Shown here: positions 1 through 8,950 of the stretch, one piece after another
How the letters are laid out: every line of letters begins with the position of its first letter
How positions within the stretch are numbered: position 1 is the first letter of the stretch
Assembly: GCF_032460525.1 (NCBI RefSeq)
Contig: NZ_CP135963.1
Coordinates: 1,426,001 to 1,490,000 of the forward strand
Direction of reading: 5' to 3'
Source: Geodermatophilus sp. DSM 44513
GTDB taxonomy: Bacteria > Actinomycetota > Actinomycetes > Mycobacteriales > Geodermatophilaceae
Length of the DNA stretch: 64,000 nucleotides
Translations under genes and position numbers: made by a program
The notes under the pieces: generated by a model
The model's input: the letters and a program-made list of their open reading frames with translations, nothing else
What the model was told of the DNA's origin: nothing
Databases searched by the model: none

Positions 1-1
1 G

Positions 2-70
2 GTCAGCGTGCTGCTCGCGCTGACCTTCCCGCACGCCGCCGTGGTCTGGGCGCTGGACCGCCGGGGCTGA
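2..70 (+). CDS. C-terminal fragment of an unknown, probably membrane, protein
   Basis: The last 22 codons of a gene that enters the window from the left end at a TGA stop at 68-70. The visible residues are hydrophobic and end in a short charged tail (LDRRG), which fits the end of a membrane protein. It lies just upstream of a two-component pair on the same strand. Sensors of this type often sit beside ABC transporter permeases, but too little is visible to name it. Confidence 0.5.
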   Translation, partial: VSVLLALTFPHAAVVWALDRRG

Positions 71-148
71 CCCGGCCTGACGGATGTCAGTCGCGGGTGC
101 CGACGTCCGGTACTGCCAGGACGCCGCACCGGGCGCCACACTGCCCCG

Positions 149-1327
149 GTGGACCTGCCGACCGAGGGCGCTGGAGCGTGGGGGAGCGGTGGCGGGCGCG
201 GGCCGACGGCGCCCCGGTCCGGCTCCGTGGACCCCCGCACCCGCTGGGCGCGCGTGGGCTGGGCGCTGCCCTGGCTGCTGTTCCAGGCGTTCCCGCTGGC
301 CGACCTGGCCGCCACCCCGCGCCCGGCCGCCGTCCGGGTGGTCGCCCTCCTGGGCCTGGCCACCTTCACCGCCGTCTACCTGTCGGTGTTCGCGCGGATG
401 GCCGACCGCTGCCGCGAGGTGCCGTGGCGGGCGCTGCTGGTGGTGGCGGGGCTCGGCGGTGGACTGGCCGTGTGGCTGGGGCCGTCCTGGGCCGGTCTGA
501 TGATCTACGTGTCGGCGGCCGCGGCGGCCGGGCTGCCCGCACGGTGGGTGTGGCCGGCGGTCCTCGGGGCGGCGGGGGTCTCCGCCGCGGTGCTGGCCGG
601 CCACGACGAGCTCGGGGACCTCGTCGTCCTCCCGGTGATCTGCCTGCTCACCGCGTTCGCGCTGCGCGGGACCCGGCACCTGGTCTCGGTCAACGCCGAG
701 CTGGTCGAGGCCCGCGACGAGCTGGCCCGCTCCGCCGTCGCCGAGGAGCGGCTGCGCTTCGCCCGGGACCTGCACGACCTGCTGGGGCACAGCCTGTCGC
801 TCATCGCGCTGAAGTCCGAGCTCGCCGGGCGGCTGGCCGAGCGCGACCCGGCCCGCGCCCGCACCGAGATGGCCGACGTCGAGGCCGCCGCCCGCCGGGC
901 GCTGGCCGAGGTCCGCGAGGCGGTGAGCGGCTACCGGCAGATCGGGCTGGCCCTGGCGCTCGCGGAGGCCCGTGCCGCGCTGTCCGCGGCCGGCACCGCG
1001 CTGCGGGCGCCGTCACCCCTGCCGGAGCTGCCCGGCCCGGTCGACGCCGTCCTCGGCTGGGTGGTGCGCGAGGCGACGACCAACACGCTGCGGCACAGCG
1101 GCGCCCGCACGGTCACCGTCGACCTGTCCCGCACCGGGGAGGACGTCGTCCTGACCGTCACCGACGACGGCCGCGGGCCCGGCGACGGCGCCGCCGGGTC
1201 GGGGCTGTCCGGCCTCGCGGAGCGGGTGGCCGGCCTGGGCGGGCGGCTGGAGCACGGCCCGGGACCCGGCGGCGGCTTCCGGCTGTCCGCCCGCGTGCCG
1301 GTGGCCGACCGGGTGGGCGCCCGGTGA
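149..1327 (+). CDS. Sensor histidine kinase, DesK/NarL-partner (HisKA_3) family
   Basis: A membrane sensor kinase expected to autophosphorylate and pass phosphate to the regulator encoded next. The N-terminal half (to about residue 175) holds several hydrophobic segments. The dimerisation/phospho-acceptor segment reads [14 protein letters not shown] with His209 as the likely phosphosite. The ATPase part shows the N-box [11 protein letters not shown] (Asn312), the G-box TDDGRGPG and the GLSGLAERV loop. The GTG at 149 gives 392 residues; an in-frame GTG at 227 (start VDPRTRW) would remove a disordered Gly-rich leader and may be the true start. The stop overlaps the next start by four bases, so the pair is translationally coupled. 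The signal sensed is unknown. Confidence 0.9.
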   Translation: MDLPTEGAGAWGSGGGRGPTAPRSGSVDPRTRWARVGWALPWLLFQAFPLADLAATPRPAAVRVVALLGLATFTAVYLSVFARMADRCREVPWRALLVVAGLGGGLAVWLGPSWAGLMIYVSAAAAAGLPARWVWPAVLGAAGVSAAVLAGHDELGDLVVLPVICLLTAFALRGTRHLVSVNAELVEARDELARSAVAEERLRFARDLHDLLGHSLSLIALKSELAGRLAERDPARARTEMADVEAAARRALAEVREAVSGYRQIGLALALAEARAALSAAGTALRAPSPLPELPGPVDAVLGWVVREATTNTLRHSGARTVTVDLSRTGEDVVLTVTDDGRGPGDGAAGSGLSGLAERVAGLGGRLEHGPGPGGGFRLSARVPVADRVGAR

Positions 1328-1929
1328 TCCGGGTGCTGGTCGCCGAGGACCAGGCCATGGTCCGGGGCGCGCTGCGGGCGCTGCTGGACCTGGAGGAGGA
1401 CATCGACGTCGTCGCCGAGGTCGGCCGCGGGGACCTGGTGGTGGACGCCGCCCTCGCGCACTCCCCGGACGTGGCGCTGCTGGACATCGAGATGCCCGGC
1501 TGCGACGGGCTGGAGGCCGCCCGGGCGCTGGCCGCCGCGGTCCCCGGCTGCCGGGCCGTCGTCCTCACCACCTTCGGCCGCCCGGGCTTCCTGCGCCGTG
1601 CGATGGAGGTCGGCGCGGCCGGGTTCCTGGTCAAGGACGCGCCCGTGGCGGAGCTGGCGCGGGCCATCCGCGCCGTCGTCGCCGGGGAGCGGGTGATCGA
1701 CCGGGATCTCGCCGCCGCCGCGCTGGCGCTGGGGGCCACGCCGCTGTCCACCCGCGAGGCCGACGTGCTGCGCGCGGCCGCGGACGGCGCGACGGTCGCC
1801 GACATCGCCCGGCGGCTCTTCCTGTCCGAGGGGACGGTGCGCAACTACCTGTCCTCGGCGATCGGCAAGACCGGCGCGCGCACCCGGGTGGAGGCCGCTC
1901 GCGTGGCCGAGGAGAAGGGCTGGCTCTGA
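1324..1929 (+). CDS. LuxR/NarL-family response regulator (DesR-like)
   Basis: A 201-residue two-domain regulator: an N-terminal receiver domain and a C-terminal LuxR-type helix-turn-helix. The receiver has the acidic pair E8-D9, the phospho-acceptor D54 in ALLDIEMPG, the T82/T83 region (VLTTFG) and K104 (FLVKDAP). The DNA-binding part carries [15 protein letters not shown] and [19 protein letters not shown]. The GTG start overlaps the kinase stop (GTGA), so the two form one operon and presumably one phosphorelay. Size and architecture are typical of DesR-like regulators; the target promoters are not evident in the window. Confidence 0.92.
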   Translation: MIRVLVAEDQAMVRGALRALLDLEEDIDVVAEVGRGDLVVDAALAHSPDVALLDIEMPGCDGLEAARALAAAVPGCRAVVLTTFGRPGFLRRAMEVGAAGFLVKDAPVAELARAIRAVVAGERVIDRDLAAAALALGATPLSTREADVLRAAADGATVADIARRLFLSEGTVRNYLSSAIGKTGARTRVEAARVAEEKGWL

Positions 1930-1930
1930 A

Positions 1931-1987
1931 AGGACCCTCCTGCCCCCCACCGCTCGCGAGCTCGCGGCGGGCCCCTGCAGGAGGGCC
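1931..1987. terminator. Hairpin terminator between the response regulator and the convergent small gene
   Basis: CCCTCCTGC (1935-1943) pairs perfectly with GCAGGAGGG (1977-1985). Inside it lies a second pairing between the CCCCCCACCGC run and GCGGCGGGCC. It separates convergent genes, so it probably stops transcription from both sides. No U-tract follows, as is usual in this GC range. A second element of the same design is at 31905-31960. Confidence 0.7.
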
Positions 1988-1988
1988 G

Positions 1989-2306
1989 TCAGCCGCGGAT
2001 GGCGGGGACGATCGCGTCGAGGTCGAGCACCCGCACGTGGATGACGGTGCGCTGCTGCAGCGCGGCCCGCAGCGCCCGGTGCAGGCCGTCCTCCAGGTAC
2101 AGCTCGCCCCGCCACAGCACGGCGTGCGGGAACAGGTCGCCGTAGAAGGTGGAGTCCTCGGCCAGCAGGGTGTCCAGCGCCAGCTCGCGCTTGGTGGTGG
2201 TCAGGGTGTCCAGCCGGACCTGGCGTGGCGGGACCATCGCCCAGTCCCGCGCCGACAGGCCGTGGTCGGGGTAGGGCCGGCCGTTCCGGACCGCCTTGAA
2301 GATCAG
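1989..2306 (-). CDS. Conserved actinobacterial protein of unknown function, divergent from hrcA; apparent CTG start
   Basis: About 105 residues, reading [17 protein letters not shown] at the start and containing [19 protein letters not shown] and [18 protein letters not shown] recognise this as a small protein regularly found next to hrcA in actinobacteria; some databases label it VapB-like, but no toxin gene is beside it. Its function is unknown. A perfect GGAGG lies seven bases ahead of a CTG codon (2306-2304), and relatives begin M-IFK, so CTG looks like the start. The nearest in-frame alternative is GTG at 2327, which has no good ribosome site and would put the GGAGG inside the gene. The gene faces away from hrcA. 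Confidence 0.7.
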   Translation of the reverse strand: MIFKAVRNGRPYPDHGLSARDWAMVPPRQVRLDTLTTTKRELALDTLLAEDSTFYGDLFPHAVLWRGELYLEDGLHRALRAALQQRTVIHVRVLDLDAIVPAIRG

Positions 2307-2436
2307 GGGGGAGCCTCCGCTCTGCACCGCCCGCGTGGGCGCCGGACCGCCGTCCACCCTATCGGCGGCGTCCCGGGCCCGTCCGGCCCCGGTCCCGGGA
2401 CTCGCCGCGAGCGGGAGGCGGACGGGGTCCGTCGCG

Positions 2437-2472
2437 TATGCTGGCCTGGCACTCTGTCCGCGCGAGTGCCAG
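2437..2472 (+). promoter_or_regulatory. hrcA promoter with CIRCE operator
   Basis: A perfect inverted repeat CTGGCACTC (2446-2454), nine-base spacer, GAGTGCCAG (2464-2472) matches the CIRCE design (TTAGCACTC-N9-GAGTGCTAA) bound by HrcA. A TATGCT -10 element lies at 2437-2442 directly in front, so the operator covers the expected transcription start. This indicates autoregulation of the hrcA-dnaJ unit by HrcA. No clear -35 is visible. Confidence 0.88.
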
Positions 2473-2558
2473 TGCCAGTGCCGGGCTCCGCGGCCCGGGT
2501 GGCGGGGCTCCGGCCGGAGGCCGCCCGACACGTCGACCGGTACGGGGGAGGTGTCACC

Positions 2559-3581
2559 GTGGCGCACGACGAGCGCCGCCTGCAGGTCCTGCGGGCCATC
2601 GTCCAGGACTACGTGTCGACCAACGACCCGGTGGGCAGCAAGGCCCTCGCCGACCGGCACGACCTCGGTGTCTCACCGGCCACCATCCGCAACGACATGG
2701 CGGTGCTGGAGGAGCAGGGCTACATCACCCAGCCGCACACCAGCGCCGGCCGGGTGCCCACCGACAAGGGCTACCGGCTCTTCGTCGACCGGCTCTCGGC
2801 GGTCAAGCCGCTGTCGGTGGCCGAGCGGCGGGCGATCGAGCGCTTCCTCGACGGCGCGCTGGACCTGCACGACATCCTCAGCCGCACGGTGCGGCTGCTG
2901 GCCCAGCTCACCCACCAGGTCGCCGTCGTGCAGTACCCGACGCTGTCGCGCAGCGCCGTCCGGCACCTGGAGGTGGTGCAGGTGGCCGCCGCCCGGCTGC
3001 TGCTGGTGCTCATCACCGACACCGGCCGGGTGGAGCAGCGGCTCGTCGACTGCCCGGTCGACTGCGACGGCGACGACGTCGCCGACCTGCGGGCGCTGCT
3101 CAACCAGACCTTCGTCGGCACCCGGCTCACCGACGCCGCCGGGCGGGTGCCCGACCTGCTGGACACCGCACCGCCGCACCTGCGCCGGCTGGTCGCCGCG
3201 GTCAGCGCCGCCCTGGTCGAGACGCTGGTGGAGCCGGGGGAGGACCGCCTGGTCGTCGGTGGGACGGCGAACCTGGCCCGGGTCGCCGTCGACTTCCCCG
3301 GCAGCCTGCGCCCGCTGCTGGAGGCGCTGGAGGAGCAGGTCGTCGTGCTGCGGCTGATCAGCGAGGTGGACGCCGGCGGCGCCGTCCTGGTGCGGATCGG
3401 CGAGGAGAACGCGCACGAGGCGCTCTCCGGTGCGTCGGTCGTCTCCGTGGGGTACGGGTCCGGTGACCACGCCCTCGGCGGGCTCGGCATCGTCGGCCCC
3501 ACCCGCATGGACTACCCGACCAACATGGCCGCGGTGCGCGCCGTGGCCCGCTACGTCGGCCAGATCCTGGCCGAGAGCTGA
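2559..3581 (+). CDS. hrcA: Heat-inducible transcription repressor HrcA
   Basis: Repressor of class I heat-shock genes that binds CIRCE operators and depends on GroEL for activity (family knowledge). The 340-residue product starts at GTG 2559, seven bases after a GGAGG. The N-terminal winged helix contains [29 protein letters not shown] and the conserved [13 protein letters not shown]. The C-terminal part has GGTANL and the [10 protein letters not shown] and [11 protein letters not shown] stretches typical of HrcA. A CIRCE element lies 87 bases upstream, and dnaJ follows after 17 bases, giving the standard actinobacterial hrcA-dnaJ pair. Confidence 0.96.
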   Translation: MAHDERRLQVLRAIVQDYVSTNDPVGSKALADRHDLGVSPATIRNDMAVLEEQGYITQPHTSAGRVPTDKGYRLFVDRLSAVKPLSVAERRAIERFLDGALDLHDILSRTVRLLAQLTHQVAVVQYPTLSRSAVRHLEVVQVAAARLLLVLITDTGRVEQRLVDCPVDCDGDDVADLRALLNQTFVGTRLTDAAGRVPDLLDTAPPHLRRLVAAVSAALVETLVEPGEDRLVVGGTANLARVAVDFPGSLRPLLEALEEQVVVLRLISEVDAGGAVLVRIGEENAHEALSGASVVSVGYGSGDHALGGLGIVGPTRMDYPTNMAAVRAVARYVGQILAES

Positions 3582-3598
3582 GGACTGAGACTCTCCCG

Positions 3599-4729
3599 AT
3601 GGCAACCGACTACTTCGCCGTGCTGGGCCTGCCCCGCGGTGCCAGTGACACCGACGTCAAGAAGGCCTACCGGCGGCTGGCCCGGGACCTGCACCCCGAC
3701 GTCAACCCCGAGCCGGAGGCCAAGGAGCGCTTCCAGGAGGTCAGCCGCGCCTACCAGGCGCTGACCGACCCGGACAAGCGGCGCATCGTCGACCTCGGCG
3801 GTGACCCCTTCGACACCGGCCCGGGCGCGGGCGGCGCGGGGGCCGGCGGGTTCGGCGGGCCCGGGTTCGGCGGGCTCGGCGACATCATGGACGCCTTCTT
3901 CGGCGGCGGGGCCGCGCGCGGCCCGCGCAGCCGGGTGCAGGCCGGCGGCGACGCGCTGATCCGGTTGGACCTCGACCTCGACGAGACGGTGTTCGGCACC
4001 ACCCGGGACATCACCGTCGACACCGCCGTGCTGTGCGACGCGTGCACCGGTGCCGGCACCGCGCCGGGCACCCACGCCACCACCTGCGCCACCTGCTCCG
4101 GGCGCGGGGAGGTGCAGAGCGTGCAGCGCTCCTTCCTCGGCCAGGTCGTCGCCACCCGCCCGTGCCCGACCTGTGCCGGCACCGGTCAGGTCATCCCCGA
4201 GCCGTGCGCCAAGTGCGGCGGGGACGGACGGGTGCGCGCCCGCCGCACCATCCCGGTCAAGGTGCCCGCGGGCGTGGAGGACGGCATGCGGATCCGGCTC
4301 ACCGGCCACGGCGAGGTCGGCCCCGGCGGTGGCCCGGCCGGCGACCTGTACGTGGAGATCGCCGAGCGCCCGCACGAGGTGTTCACCCGGGACGGCGAGG
4401 ACCTGCACTGCCGGGTCACCCTGCCGATGACCGCCGCGGCGCTGGGCACGACGCTGACCCTGGAGACCCTCGACGGGCCGGAAGAGGTCGACATCCGCCC
4501 GGGCACCCAGTCCGGCAGCGTGCTCACCCTGCGCGCCAAGGGCGCCCCGCGGCTGCGCGCCACCGGCCGCGGCAACCTGCTGGTGCACGTCGAGGTCGAG
4601 ACGCCCACTCGGCTGGACGCCGAGCAGGAGAAGCTGCTGCGCGAGCTGGCCGCCCTGCGCGGTGAGGACCGTCCGGCGGCCGCCGGCTCGGAGAACCACG
4701 GCGGGCTGTTCTCCCGGCTGTTCAAGTGA
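3599..4729 (+). CDS. dnaJ: Chaperone DnaJ (type I, DnaJ2-like)
   Basis: Hsp40 co-chaperone that stimulates DnaK ATPase and holds unfolded clients. The 376 residues comprise a J domain with HPD at 32-34, a Gly-rich linker (about 75-115), a zinc-binding region with four CxxCxGxG motifs (CDACTGAG from C146, [24 protein letters not shown]), and a C-terminal substrate domain. This is a full-length type I DnaJ. It is the hrcA-linked paralogue that many actinobacteria carry besides the dnaK-operon copy, and it is expected to be under the CIRCE upstream of hrcA. Confidence 0.96.
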   Translation: MATDYFAVLGLPRGASDTDVKKAYRRLARDLHPDVNPEPEAKERFQEVSRAYQALTDPDKRRIVDLGGDPFDTGPGAGGAGAGGFGGPGFGGLGDIMDAFFGGGAARGPRSRVQAGGDALIRLDLDLDETVFGTTRDITVDTAVLCDACTGAGTAPGTHATTCATCSGRGEVQSVQRSFLGQVVATRPCPTCAGTGQVIPEPCAKCGGDGRVRARRTIPVKVPAGVEDGMRIRLTGHGEVGPGGGPAGDLYVEIAERPHEVFTRDGEDLHCRVTLPMTAAALGTTLTLETLDGPEEVDIRPGTQSGSVLTLRAKGAPRLRATGRGNLLVHVEVETPTRLDAEQEKLLRELAALRGEDRPAAAGSENHGGLFSRLFK

Positions 4730-4742
4730 GGCCGGAGGCCGC

Positions 4743-5510
4743 ATGAGCACCGTGCCCACCGACGACCGGCTGCCCGAGCTGGACGGGGCGCCGCTGTTCC
4801 TGCTCGACGAGCTGCCCGACGCCGTCGAGGTGCTGGTCGGTGGGTCCGAGGGCCGGCACGCCGTCGACGTGCTGCGGTTGACCCCCGGCGAGCGGGTGCG
4901 CGTCGGCGACGGTCGCGGCACCGTCGCGGAGGGCGAGGTCGCCGCCGCCGGGCCGGAGGGGCTGCGGGTCGCGGTCTCCGCCCGCCACGAGGTGCCGCTG
5001 CGGGCGCTGGAGCTGGTGCTGGTGCAGGCGCTGCCCAAGGGCGACCGCGGCCCGCTGGCCGTGGAGCTGGCCACCGAGCTCGGCGTCGACCGGATCGTCC
5101 CGTGGGCGGCCGCCCGCTGCGTCACCCGCTGGCGGGAGGACCGTGCCGCGAAGGGCGTGGCGCGGTGGCGGGCCGCGGCCCGGGCGGCCAGCAAGCAGTC
5201 CCGCCGTCCCCGCGTGCCCGAGGTCACCGACGTCATGACCACCCGGCAGGTGTGCGGGGAGCTCGCCGACCTGGACGTGGCGCTGGTGCTGCACGAGCAG
5301 GCCCGCCACCCGCTGGCCCGCGTCGACCTGCCGTCGTCCGGCTCGGTCGCCGTCGTCGTGGGGCCCGAGGGCGGGCTCAGCGACGGCGAGGTGGTCGCGC
5401 TGAACGCCGCCGGGGCCCGCCCGGTGCGGCTGGGCCCGGAGGTGCTGCGCACCTCGACCGCCGGCGCCGCCGCGCTGGCCGCCCTGTCCGTCCGCACCCG
5501 CTGGGCCTGA
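4743..5510 (+). CDS. rsmE: 16S rRNA (uracil-1498-N3)-methyltransferase RsmE
   Basis: SPOUT-family methyltransferase that modifies U1498 of 16S rRNA with S-adenosylmethionine. The 255-residue product starts at ATG 4743 after GGAGG. Family motifs are RWRAAARAASKQSRRPRVPEV-like in the middle, VVVGPEGGLSDGEV (cofactor loop) and RLGPEVLRTSTAG (knotted C-terminus). It follows dnaJ by 13 bases, as in many actinobacteria. A strong hairpin at 5552-5585 ends the hrcA-dnaJ-rsmE unit. Confidence 0.95.
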   Translation: MSTVPTDDRLPELDGAPLFLLDELPDAVEVLVGGSEGRHAVDVLRLTPGERVRVGDGRGTVAEGEVAAAGPEGLRVAVSARHEVPLRALELVLVQALPKGDRGPLAVELATELGVDRIVPWAAARCVTRWREDRAAKGVARWRAAARAASKQSRRPRVPEVTDVMTTRQVCGELADLDVALVLHEQARHPLARVDLPSSGSVAVVVGPEGGLSDGEVVALNAAGARPVRLGPEVLRTSTAGAAALAALSVRTRWA

Positions 5511-5551
5511 CCCGCGGGCCGCGCCGATGATCAGCTGAGCTGGTCATCGCC

Positions 5552-5585
5552 GGTCCTGGCTCACTGCCGGTCGTGAGCCAGGACC
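5552..5585. terminator. Bidirectional hairpin terminator between rsmE and phnE
   Basis: GGTCCTGGCTCAC (5552-5564) pairs perfectly with GTGAGCCAGGACC (5573-5585) across an eight-base loop. It lies between convergent rsmE and the phosphonate-type transport operon and can serve both. Confidence 0.82.
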
Positions 5586-5628
5586 CGTCACGGTGAGCCC
5601 GGACGCGTCCAGCCGGCCGGGGGACGCA

Positions 5629-7257
5629 TCAGCGCAGGGCGGCCCGGGCGCGGTCGCTGACCACGTCGACCGCCCAGGTCAGGACGACGACCGCGGCGAG
5701 CACCGTGCTGACCGCGGCCCAGTCGAAGGTGGCCAGCTCCGCGGCCAGCAGTGCGCCGAGCCCGCCGGCCCCGAGCAGCCCGACCAGCACCGTGTCCCGG
5801 ACGGCGACCTCCCAGCGGTGCAGCGCGTGAGCCAGCACCGGCCCGGCCGCCCGCGGCGCGATGCCGTAGAGCCACGTCGCCACCGGCCGGGCACCGAGTG
5901 CGGTGAGCGCCGCCCGCGGCCGCGGGTCGAGCTCCTCGGTGGCCTCGGCCGCCAGCCGGCCCAGCACCCCCAGCGCGCCGGCGGCCAGCGCCAGCGCCCC
6001 GGGCAGCACCCCGGGACGCAGCACGAACAGCGCCACCAGCGCCCACACCGGCGGCGGCACGGTGCGCAGCAGGAGCAGCCCGGCCCGTACCAGCGCCCCG
6101 GTCACCCGCCGGGCCGGCGTCGGCCGCTCCGGGCGGGCAGCGGCGCCGGCCAGCAGCACCGCACCCAGCAGCGCGACGGCGACCGCGACCACCGACATCT
6201 GCACCGTGTCCACCGCCAGCCCGCCGATCGTGCGCAGCAGGCCGCCGTCGGTGGCCGGCGGCCAGGCCGCGCCGCCCACGTACGCCAGCTGCTCGACGGT
6301 GCCCGCCGACACCAGCGACGCCGGGGACAGCGCCAGGTACCAGGCCGACCACGCGACCAGCACCACGGTCCCCACGACGGCCGCGGTGAGCACCGGGTCC
6401 CGCCGTCCGGACGGCTGCGACGACAGGGCTGGCGGCGGCGCGGCCAGCCGCCGGCGCACCGCCCGCCCGCCGAGCTCGGCGAGCAGGCACAGCCCGGCGA
6501 GGGCGTAGACCGCCGTCCACACCTGCGCCCAGCGCAGCGAGGCGAAGGACAGCGCCAGCTGGTAGCCCAGCCCACCGGCACCCACCATGCCGAGGACGAC
6601 CGCCGACCGGACCGCGCACTCCAGCCGGTAGAACGCGTAGGACAGCAGCCCGCCCGCGGCCGGGGGCAGCAGCCCGTACAGGGCGGCGGCCGGGCGGCGG
6701 GCACCGGCGGCCAGCAGCGCCCGGTAGGCCCCCCGCGGCACCTCGTCGACCAGCGCGGCGAACACCTGGGCGGTGGCCGCACCGGCGGGCAGCCCGATCG
6801 CCAGCACCGCGACCCAGGGGTCCAGTCCCAGCACGTTGACCAGCAGCAGCCCCCACACCGCCTCGTGCAGTCCCCGCGGGACGGCCAGCAGCCCGCGGGC
6901 GGCCCACCGGCCGGCCCGGCGGCGTCCTCCGGTGCCCCGGGAGAGCAGCGCCGCACCGGCGACGCCGATCGTCAGCGCCAGGGCGGTGCCGGCCGCGGCG
7001 TGCCCGACGGTGACCAGCACCGACCGGCCGAGGACGCCGAGGAACTCCGCGTCGGTCGCGGGGGAGAGGGCCGCGGCGGCGAACCGGCCGACCTGCGCCG
7101 TCCCCCCCGGGTTGACCACCCCGCCGCCGAACAGCCCGGCGCCGGCCAGGGACCACACCAGCAGCCCCGCCGCGGCGAGCCCCCACGCCCAGCGGCGCCG
7201 GTCCCGCCGCAGCCGGGGAGCGGCCGGGGCCACCGGCCGGTCGAGCAGGGCCGTCAC
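5629..7257 (-). CDS. phnE: Phosphonate-type ABC transporter permease, two PhnE domains fused
   Basis: Inner-membrane permease of a PhnCDE-type importer. The 542-residue product contains two homologous permease halves in tandem. The first has the coupling loop LLAAGARRPAAALYGLLP and VVLGMVGAGGLGYQLALS; the second has ALTALGARPVATWLYGIAP and VLVGLLGAGGLGALLAAEL. Most PhnE proteins are one such domain (about 270 residues), so this is a PhnE1-PhnE2 fusion that can form the whole membrane channel. The GTG start overlaps the ATPase stop by the GTGA arrangement. The substrate (phosphonate, phosphite or another oxyanion) cannot be read from the sequence. Confidence 0.88.
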   Translation of the reverse strand: MTALLDRPVAPAAPRLRRDRRRWAWGLAAAGLLVWSLAGAGLFGGGVVNPGGTAQVGRFAAAALSPATDAEFLGVLGRSVLVTVGHAAAGTALALTIGVAGAALLSRGTGGRRRAGRWAARGLLAVPRGLHEAVWGLLLVNVLGLDPWVAVLAIGLPAGAATAQVFAALVDEVPRGAYRALLAAGARRPAAALYGLLPPAAGGLLSYAFYRLECAVRSAVVLGMVGAGGLGYQLALSFASLRWAQVWTAVYALAGLCLLAELGGRAVRRRLAAPPPALSSQPSGRRDPVLTAAVVGTVVLVAWSAWYLALSPASLVSAGTVEQLAYVGGAAWPPATDGGLLRTIGGLAVDTVQMSVVAVAVALLGAVLLAGAAARPERPTPARRVTGALVRAGLLLLRTVPPPVWALVALFVLRPGVLPGALALAAGALGVLGRLAAEATEELDPRPRAALTALGARPVATWLYGIAPRAAGPVLAHALHRWEVAVRDTVLVGLLGAGGLGALLAAELATFDWAAVSTVLAAVVVLTWAVDVVSDRARAALR

Positions 7258-7973
7258 GCCGGCGTCCCGTAGCACCCCGCCAGGTCGGCCGCCGACAGCG
7301 CGGCCACGGGGCGGTCCAGTACCACCCGGCCGCCGGCCAGGCCGACGACCCGGTCGCAGTGCCGCCGCACCAGCCCGGGGTCGTGCAGGGCGGTCACCAG
7401 CGCACCGCCCCGGGCCGCCGCCAGCCCGCCGAGCAGGGTCAGCGCCCGGTCGGCGAGCACCGGGTCCAGGGCGGACGCCGGCTCGTCGGCCAGCACCAGC
7501 TCCGGGCGCTGCACCAGCAGGCGGGCCAGGGCGACCCGCTGGCGCTGCCCGCCGGAGAGCCGGTCGGTGCGCGCGAAGACGCGGTCGGCCAGGCCCACCT
7601 GCTCCAGCGCTGCCCGCACCTCGGGCAGGCCCTGCGGGCGCACCAGCGACCAGGCCGCCCGCGCCGCCGACCAGTCGGCCAGCCGGCCGGCGTTGACCTC
7701 GTGCACCACGCGCAGCCGGCCGACCAGCTCCAGCGACTGGTGCACGGTGCCGATCCGGGCGCGCACCCGCCGGTCGGCGGGGGAGCCGCCGAGCACCCGC
7801 ACCGACCCGGCCGTGGGCAGGACCGACCCGTTGGCCACCGCGAGCAGCGTGGACTTGCCAGCCCCCGACGCGCCGACCAGCGCGACCCGCTCGCCGGGGC
7901 GCACGGTCAGGTCCACCCCGTCCAGCGCGGTCGTCCCGCCGTACCGCACCGCGACACCGGCCAGCCGCAGCAC
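7254..7973 (-). CDS. phnC: Phosphonate-type ABC transporter ATP-binding protein PhnC
   Basis: Cytoplasmic ATPase that powers the importer. The 239-residue product has Walker A GASGAGKST (about residues 35-43), the Q-loop GTVHQSLELVGRLRVVHEV, the signature LSGGQRQRVALARLL, Walker B LVLADEPASALDP and the switch His in TALHDPGLV. The layout matches PhnC. GTG start at 7973, five bases after the phnD stop. It lies between phnD and the fused phnE in the usual phnD-phnC-phnE order. Confidence 0.9.
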   Translation of the reverse strand: MLRLAGVAVRYGGTTALDGVDLTVRPGERVALVGASGAGKSTLLAVANGSVLPTAGSVRVLGGSPADRRVRARIGTVHQSLELVGRLRVVHEVNAGRLADWSAARAAWSLVRPQGLPEVRAALEQVGLADRVFARTDRLSGGQRQRVALARLLVQRPELVLADEPASALDPVLADRALTLLGGLAAARGGALVTALHDPGLVRRHCDRVVGLAGGRVVLDRPVAALSAADLAGCYGTPA

Positions 7974-7978
7974 GGCGG

Positions 7979-8950
7979 TCAGCGGAGCAGTCCCAGCTCG
8001 CGGCCGACCTGCTCGATGCGGTCGTGCTCGCCCGGCTGCACCGGGACGAACGCGCCGGCACCGAGGAGGTCCAGCACCGGGTCGCCGGGGGGCAGCCCGG
8101 TGAGGAAGGCGACCAGCCGGTCGTGCAGGTCGGGGACGCCGGTGCGCCCGGCCGCCGCCGGGTGCAGCAGCCAGTGGTAGTCGGCGTACGGGGGCGTCTC
8201 GGCGTAGCGGACGACGGCCGGGTCCACCGCGCCCTCCGCGGTCCGGGCCCGCCAGACCTGCGCGTTGAGCACCCCGGCCTCGTAGGTGCCGGAGGCCACC
8301 AGCGCCAGCGTGGCGTCGTGCGAGCCGGCGAACCCGGGCCCGCCGGGGAAGCCGTCGGGGTCGACGCCGGCCTCACGCAGGAACCAGGCGGGCATCAGCC
8401 GGCCCGACGTCGAGGTCGGGCTGCCGTAGGTGAACCGCAGCGGCGCGAGGGCGGCGAGGTCGCCCGACGGCGCCAGCCCGGTCGCGGCGTTGACGACGAA
8501 CACCGAGGTGAAGGCCCGGTCGATGTCGCGCTGGGCGACCGGCCGGGCGCCGGGGGTCTGCAGCCGGGCCTGGACGCCGGTGAGACCGCCGAACCAGACG
8601 AGGTCCAGGTCGCCGGTGCGGAACAGGGAGACGGCGGCGGCGTAGTCGGTGACCGGGGTGTACGTCACCTGCAGGTCGAGGGCGGTGGCCACCGCGTCGG
8701 CGACGGTGCCGAAGACGCGCTGCAGGACCTCGGGGTCCTGGTCGGGGATCGCGCCGACGCGCAGTGCGGCCGGTCCGGACGGTGCGGCGGCGGAGGCGCC
8801 GCAGCCGGTGAGCGCGACGGCGGCACCGGCGGCGAGCAGCGCGCGACGGGACAGCGTGCGACGGGACAGCGTGCGACGGGACAGGGCGGGGGACGGCGGG
8901 CGGGGCGGGGCTGCGGGGCCACCCGACCGGGCGGCACGTCGACTCCCCAC
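7979..8950 (-). CDS. phnD: Phosphonate-type substrate-binding lipoprotein PhnD
   Basis: Extracellular solute-binding lipoprotein (323 residues). The long N-terminus has SRRALLAAGAAVALTGC: a twin-arginine-like pair, a hydrophobic stretch and a lipobox with Cys50, so it is exported and lipid-anchored. The mature part has LRVGAIPDQDPEVLQRVF, YAAAVSLFRTGDLDLVWFGGLTG and FTYGSPTSTSGRLMP, the PhnD/phosphate-phosphonate binding pattern. GTG start at 8950 with GAGGA ahead. Three LSRRT/A units precede the hydrophobic core (see repeat). No C-P lyase or phosphonate hydrolase gene is in the window, so the ligand is open. Confidence 0.88.
   Translation of the reverse strand: MGSRRAARSGGPAAPPRPPSPALSRRTLSRRTLSRRALLAAGAAVALTGCGASAAAPSGPAALRVGAIPDQDPEVLQRVFGTVADAVATALDLQVTYTPVTDYAAAVSLFRTGDLDLVWFGGLTGVQARLQTPGARPVAQRDIDRAFTSVFVVNAATGLAPSGDLAALAPLRFTYGSPTSTSGRLMPAWFLREAGVDPDGFPGGPGFAGSHDATLALVASGTYEAGVLNAQVWRARTAEGAVDPAVVRYAETPPYADYHWLLHPAAAGRTGVPDLHDRLVAFLTGLPPGDPVLDLLGAGAFVPVQPGEHDRIEQVGRELGLLR
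8843..8884 (-). repeat. 15-bp tandem repeat inside the phnD signal region
   Basis: The unit gcgacgggacagcgt occurs at 8843-8857, 8858-8872 and 8873-8884 (third copy cut after 12 bases) without mismatches. On the coding strand it gives LSRRT-LSRRT-LSRRA at residues 23-37, multiplying the twin-arginine pair. Identical copies point to recent slippage. Confidence 0.9.

Noticed and set aside
1989..2306. Antitoxin of a toxin-antitoxin pair for the small gene beside hrcA
   Set aside because: No toxin-like partner gene is adjacent and the protein has no ribbon-helix-helix or AbrB-like DNA-binding start.
5588..7186. Long minus- and plus-strand frames over the phnE-like gene
   Set aside because: They are out-of-frame readings rich in Arg, Gly and Pro, typical of GC-rich shadow frames; the permease frame has clear domains and coupling loops.
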